Shown: in pieces, positions 60,207 to 64,000 of the stretch
Position numbering within the stretch: the stretch's first letter is position 1
How the letters are laid out: each line of letters begins with the position of its first letter
DNA from: Amycolatopsis lurida
GTDB lineage: Bacteria > Actinomycetota > Actinomycetes > Mycobacteriales > Pseudonocardiaceae
Assembly: GCF_900105055.1 (NCBI RefSeq)
Contig: NZ_FNTA01000004.1
Span: 4,619,501 to 4,683,500, forward strand
Direction: 5' to 3'
Length of the DNA stretch: 64,000 bases
The notes under the pieces: generated by a model
Told to the model about the DNA's origin: nothing
Seen by the model: only the letters and a program-made list of their open reading frames with translations
The model's database searches: none
Position numbers and translations under genes: made by a program

Positions 60207-60251
60207 CGAAGGGCCCCTTCACCGCACGAGATGCGGTGAAGGGGCCCTTCG
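60207..60251 (-). terminator. 20-bp-arm hairpin after ppa
   Basis: CGAAGGGCCCCTTCACCGCA (60207-60226) / TGCGGTGAAGGGGCCCTTCG (60232-60251), loop CGAGA, 13 bp beyond the ppa stop on the minus strand. Confidence 0.88.
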
Positions 60252-60263
60252 ACACTTAAGCGA

Positions 60264-60782
60264 CTAGTGAGCCGCCGGACCGTCGATGGCCTCCTTGGCC
60301 AGCCGGTCGGTCTCACGGTCGAGCGAACGCTTGATCTCGGCCTCGGCCTCGGACCGTCCGACCCAGCTCGAACCCTCGACGCTCTTGCCCGGCTCCAGGT
60401 CCTTGTACACCTCGAAGAAGTGCTGGATCTCGAGCTTGTGGAACTCGTTCAGGTGGTGGATGTCGCGCAGGTGCTCCAGCCGCGGGTCGTTCGTCGGCAC
60501 CGCGAGGACCTTGTCGTCCGGGCCCTTCTCGTCGGTCATCCGGAACATGCCGATCGCGCGGCAGCGGATCAGGCAGCCGGGGAAGGTCGGCTCCTGGACG
60601 AGCACCAGCACGTCGAGCGGGTCGCCGTCCTGGCCGAGGGTGTCGTCGATGAACCCGTAGTCGGCGGGGTACTGCGTGGCGGTGAACAGCGTCCGGTCGA
60701 GTTTGATCCGACCGGTCTTGTGGTCCACCTCGTACTTGTTGCGCTCCCCCTTGGGGATTTCGATAGTGACGTCGAATTCCAC
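60264..60782 (-). CDS. ppa: Inorganic pyrophosphatase, family I
   Basis: 172 residues. Metal-binding core PADYGFIDDTLGQDGDPLDVLVLV (the DxDxxD signature), KYEVDHKTGRIKLDR, and FFEVYKDLEPGKSVEGSSWVG near the C-terminus. Cytosolic enzyme that removes PPi from biosynthesis. With hppA at 28633 the window contains both soluble and membrane pyrophosphatases. Divergent from the carboxypeptidase gene. Confidence 0.97.
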   Translation of the reverse strand: MEFDVTIEIPKGERNKYEVDHKTGRIKLDRTLFTATQYPADYGFIDDTLGQDGDPLDVLVLVQEPTFPGCLIRCRAIGMFRMTDEKGPDDKVLAVPTNDPRLEHLRDIHHLNEFHKLEIQHFFEVYKDLEPGKSVEGSSWVGRSEAEAEIKRSLDRETDRLAKEAIDGPAAH

Positions 60783-60949
60783 GCCGGCCTCGCTGCTCTC
60801 GTCTTTGGTACGCCCCGCCGTCGCGGACGGCTCACCGAGTTCATGGTCTTGTCTTCACTAGTGTGGACCACGGGGTCCCGGGTGGTCGCATCGATGTGGT
60901 CGTATGTGAGCTTGGCCCCTTCCCCGGACGGCGGACGAAGGAGCGTTGA

Positions 60950-62992
60950 GTGCCGGAAAACGATGCCCCGAGGTGGCCGTCGGACGACAAGGACACCTCA
61001 TCCGCCGAGCCCAAGGGTGCCAAGGGGGAGGGCGAGACCACCATCTGGCTGCCCATGTCCGGGATGGCCGGCGGCAAGACCGAAGAGCTGTCAGTGCCGA
61101 AGGTCACACCCGAAAGTGGTTCGTGGTTCGAGCCGGTCGTCGAGGTGGAGGAGGAACCGGACGTTCCGGAGACCCCGACGCCGAAGTGGTCCGCCTTCGA
61201 GCCGGTGACGCCGGTCGAGCCGGAGCAGCGCGAAGAGCCGAAGACGCTCTTCGTCAAGCCCGTCCAGCCCCAGCACAAGGACGAACCGGACTGGGACCGG
61301 TTCGACCAGGGTGCCGCCACTCCACCGCGTGAAGCCGAGCCCCCGAAACCGGAGCCGAAGCCGGAGCAGCCGAGGCAGGAGCCCCCGCGTCAGGAGCAGC
61401 CGCGCCGTCCCGAGCAGAGCCGGGTCGAGCCCCCGGCTCCCGCGCCGGTCCCGTCCGCGACCATGCACGCGCGTCCGGTCCGCATCGAGCCCGCCGAAGA
61501 GCGTTTCGACTCCGAAGCGACCGTCGGGATCCAGCGGTCCGAGCCGCCTTCCCAGGAACCCCCGGCAGCCGAGGCCGCACCCGCGCCGAAGCGCAAGCGC
61601 AAACGCAAGGTCCTGCTGATCACGACCCTGGTCGTCGTCCTGCTGCTCGCCGGGATGGGCGGCGCCGCCGCGATGCCGAAGGTGTCGAACCGCCTCGGCC
61701 TCCCCTGGGCGCCGAACGCGCCGAAGGGCGAGATCCCCAAGCCCGCGGGTATCACCCGGGTCCTGCACGGGCCGGACATCAACGGCGCCGGGCCGACGAA
61801 GGAAGGGCTCGCGGCCGCGCTGGCGGGCCCGGCCGGTTCGCCGGACCTGGGCACGCTCACCGGCACCGTCGTGGACGCGGCGTCCGGCGAAGTCCTGTGG
61901 GACAAGAACTCCGGCACCCCGCTGACCCCGGCGTCGACCACCAAGCTCCTCGTCGTCGCGGCCGCCCTCCTGACGATGGACCACGGTACGCAGTTCTCGA
62001 CGAAGATCGTCCAGGGTGCCGAGCCGGGCACGGTCGTCCTCGTCGCGGGCGGAGACCCGTCCCTGACCTCGCTGCCGCTGGGCACGGACTCGCCGCTGTA
62101 CCCGGGCGCGGCCCACGTCGACGACCTCGTCGCCCAGGTCAAGAAGGCCGCGGGCGGCAAGATCTCCAAGGTCCAGCTGGACATCAGCCTGTTCAAGGGG
62201 CCGACGTCCGCGAAGGGCTGGGACCCGGAGGACACCGCCGCCGGGAACACCTACATGGCGCCTGTCCTCCCCGTGATGGCCGACGGCGGCCGCGCCGAAC
62301 CGAAGAACGACCACTCGCCCCGCGTCGCGAACCCGGCGGCCGCGCTGACGCAGAAGATCGCGGGCAAGCTCGAAGCCCAAGCCGGCGGCACGACGACGGC
62401 CCCGAAGGACGCGAAGGTGCTCGGCGAGGTCAAGTCCCAGCCGCTCGCGGAGTTCGCCAACTCGCTGATGCAGCTTTCGGACAACCTGATGGCCGACGTC
62501 CTCGCCCGTCAGCTGGCGCTCGCGAAGGGCGCCGAGGCGTCGTTCACCGGCGGCGCGACCACGACGATGAACGTGCTCAAAGAGGCCGGATTCGACCTCA
62601 CCGGCGTCCAGATCAACGACGGCAGCGGTTTGTCCGACCAGAACAAGATCCCGGCGAAGGTGCTCAGTGAGATCCTCGCGGTCGCGGCGGCGCCGGACGG
62701 CAAGGACCCGAGGACCGCGAAACTGCGGCCGCTGCTGGCCGGTCTCCCCGTCGCGGGCGGCAGCGGGACGCTGGAAAAGCGCTACGGCGATCCGGCGTCG
62801 GCCGCGGGCCGCGGCTGGGTGCGCGGCAAGACCGGCACGCTGTCCGGCGTGAACACCTTGGCGGGCGTGGTGCTGGACACCGACGGCCGGATGCTGGTGT
62901 TCGCGCTGATGTCGTCCGGTTCGGACCAGAACAAGGGCAGGGCCGCGCTCGACGTCGTCGCGGCCACCCTGCACAAGTGCGGCTGCAGGTGA
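60950..62992 (+). CDS. dacB: D-alanyl-D-alanine carboxypeptidase/endopeptidase (PBP4 family, S13)
   Basis: 680 residues, GTG with GAAGGAG 8 nt upstream. Long disordered Pro/Glu-rich cytoplasmic part (about 1-215), membrane helix after KRKRKRK (VLLITTLVVVLLLAGMGG), then an S13 domain: SxxK in TPASTTKLLV, SxN in LSDNLMAD and KTG in RGKTGTLSGV. Trims peptidoglycan stem peptides. The large cytoplasmic extension is longer than usual and may be a phosphorylation platform; no specific sites can be shown. Confidence 0.94.
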   Translation: MPENDAPRWPSDDKDTSSAEPKGAKGEGETTIWLPMSGMAGGKTEELSVPKVTPESGSWFEPVVEVEEEPDVPETPTPKWSAFEPVTPVEPEQREEPKTLFVKPVQPQHKDEPDWDRFDQGAATPPREAEPPKPEPKPEQPRQEPPRQEQPRRPEQSRVEPPAPAPVPSATMHARPVRIEPAEERFDSEATVGIQRSEPPSQEPPAAEAAPAPKRKRKRKVLLITTLVVVLLLAGMGGAAAMPKVSNRLGLPWAPNAPKGEIPKPAGITRVLHGPDINGAGPTKEGLAAALAGPAGSPDLGTLTGTVVDAASGEVLWDKNSGTPLTPASTTKLLVVAAALLTMDHGTQFSTKIVQGAEPGTVVLVAGGDPSLTSLPLGTDSPLYPGAAHVDDLVAQVKKAAGGKISKVQLDISLFKGPTSAKGWDPEDTAAGNTYMAPVLPVMADGGRAEPKNDHSPRVANPAAALTQKIAGKLEAQAGGTTTAPKDAKVLGEVKSQPLAEFANSLMQLSDNLMADVLARQLALAKGAEASFTGGATTTMNVLKEAGFDLTGVQINDGSGLSDQNKIPAKVLSEILAVAAAPDGKDPRTAKLRPLLAGLPVAGGSGTLEKRYGDPASAAGRGWVRGKTGTLSGVNTLAGVVLDTDGRMLVFALMSSGSDQNKGRAALDVVAATLHKCGCR

Positions 62993-63059
62993 GCGACCGG
63001 AATCGGAGCGTGAGGAAGTCGGGACGGAATTCGGTCTTCCAGCGGGTAGCGTCATAAGA

Positions 63060-64000
63060 GTGACTGAGGAAACGCCGACCAAGACACGTTCGATGGTCGA
63101 CTGGTCCCTGGCCGCCTCGACGGGCGCCCTCCTGGTGCGCGGTGGTCCGGTGGTCGACCGCGAAGAGGCCGAAGAAGCCGTCGCCGATCTCCGTGACTTG
63201 ACCGGTGAGGCCGAGGGACACGTTCGCGAGCTGACCGGGCTCGGCCTCGATCTGCCGTTGCTGCCCGCCGACGTCGTCGACCGGCCCGGCTGGGTCCGTT
63301 CGGCCGCGGCCGGTCTCGACGCGCTCACCGGCCGTGCGCTGCCGGAGGCGCAGGGCGGCCCGCTGGCGCCCGTCCTGGCCGGGGGCGCCGGTGTGCAGAC
63401 CGGCCTGGTGCTCGCCTTCCTGGCTTCCCGCGTGCTCGGCCAGTACGACCCGTTCGGCGGGCCGGACCGTGCCGGGCGGCTGGTGCTCGTCGCGCCGAAC
63501 GTGGTCGCCGCCCAGCGCGCGATGGACGTGCCGGGCCACGACTTCCGGCTGTGGGTCTGCCTGCACGAATGCACCCACCGGTTGCAGTTCACCGCGGTCA
63601 CCTGGCTGCGCGACTACTTCGCCGACGAGGTCGAGCGCCTGATCGGCGGGCTCGCCGGCCGGGACGCGGACGGGCTGAGCGATCTGGTCGGCCGTCTGCC
63701 GGACACCATCAAGCAGATCGGCAAGGGCAAGGCGGGCGGCGCCGGTCTCGCCGAACTCCTGCAGTCGCCGAGCGAACGAGCGGTGTTCGACCGGCTCCTC
63801 GCCCTCTCCACGCTGCTGGAGGGGCACGCCGACTTCGTGATGGACGCCGTCGGGCCGCAGGTCGTGCCGAGTGTCGAGCTGATCCGTTCGAGGTTCACCG
63901 CCCGGCGCAAGGGCGGCGGCCTCATCGACCGCGTGCTGCGCAGCCTCCTCGGCGTGGACGCGAAGCTGCGCCAGTACGAACAGGGCGCGAAGTTCACCAA
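63060..64000 (+). CDS. Zinc-dependent metalloprotease-like protein, 3'-truncated by window edge
   Basis: 313 residues visible, GTG at 63060 just after TAGCGT (63047-63052) and so probably leaderless. Zinc site LHECTHRLQF (HEXXH) and acidic third ligand region LLEGHADFVMD. Matches the actinobacterial family found near coenzyme F420 genes and annotated as zinc-dependent metalloproteases (TIGR03624-like). Frame is open to the end of the window. Confidence 0.85.
   Translation, partial: MTEETPTKTRSMVDWSLAASTGALLVRGGPVVDREEAEEAVADLRDLTGEAEGHVRELTGLGLDLPLLPADVVDRPGWVRSAAAGLDALTGRALPEAQGGPLAPVLAGGAGVQTGLVLAFLASRVLGQYDPFGGPDRAGRLVLVAPNVVAAQRAMDVPGHDFRLWVCLHECTHRLQFTAVTWLRDYFADEVERLIGGLAGRDADGLSDLVGRLPDTIKQIGKGKAGGAGLAELLQSPSERAVFDRLLALSTLLEGHADFVMDAVGPQVVPSVELIRSRFTARRKGGGLIDRVLRSLLGVDAKLRQYEQGAKFT

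Noticed and set aside
61091..63601. 836-residue minus-strand frame opposite dacB
   Set aside because: Arg/Gly-rich shadow frame without motifs or ribosome-binding site.

Overview
The window is high-GC actinobacterial chromosome, most likely Pseudonocardiaceae and probably Amycolatopsis. This rests on codon use, on gene order, and on recurrent long palindromes behind genes. The chromosomal order tadA-tadB-tadC-DUF4244-tadE-tadE-like, DEAD/DEAH helicase, hppA, topA, MFS-Tmk, holB follows the block known from Mycobacterium tuberculosis Rv3659c to Rv3644c and from the Streptomyces topA-tmk-holB region.

1-2443 and 23965-24789 are the two halves of a tad (Flp-type) locus. It was split by a ~21.5 kb integrated element (2440-23968) inserted inside the small DUF4244 pilin-like gene. 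The chromosome-element joints share the bases TCGA; joining the flanks restores an intact ~57-residue reading frame, so insertion inactivates that gene and exact excision would repair it.

The element has lower GC. From left to right it carries: a DUF397/XRE regulator pair; an operon with a resolvase-like protein lacking the catalytic serine and an HATPase-like protein; an SCP1.201/DddA-like deaminase toxin with an Imm1 immunity protein; a secreted phospholipase A2-like protein; a second XRE regulator; a rightward cassette of small proteins, a VirD4/HerA-type ATPase and a replication-relaxation protein; a secreted GDSL/SGNH esterase with a propeller-like front half; a membrane protein; a tyrosine integrase plus excisionase whose 3' end runs through a tRNA 3'-end-like sequence; a leftward second copy of the replication-relaxation/ATPase pair; and a large serine integrase next to the right joint. 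The element therefore holds two integration systems and two DNA-translocation modules around toxin and lipid-hydrolase cargo. I see no VirB-type channel genes and no classical relaxase.

24790-44740 is housekeeping: prim-pol-like protein, MrfA-type helicase, H+-pyrophosphatase, paired lipoproteins, a gene behind a LexA-type box, an exported serine protease, topA, two EspG-like proteins (also behind a LexA-type box), two membrane proteins, an MFS-thymidylate-kinase fusion with a degenerate kinase, and holB. An unusual converging array of 21-bp repeats lies at 33005-33273.

44741-64000 holds repeats and DnaA-box-like sites, a surface protein, tRNA-Thr(CGT), a TetR-controlled esterase/SDR/diiron/Baeyer-Villiger operon resembling the mymA operon, a PstS-like protein, a GreA-type factor, a TetR regulator, a zinc carboxypeptidase, a gamma-carbonic-anhydrase-like protein, an L11 paralogue coupled to a zinc-finger protein, glyA behind a ZTP riboswitch, ppa, a D-Ala-D-Ala carboxypeptidase and the start of an HECTH metalloprotease. 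Long GAAGGCCCC-type palindromes end many of these genes.
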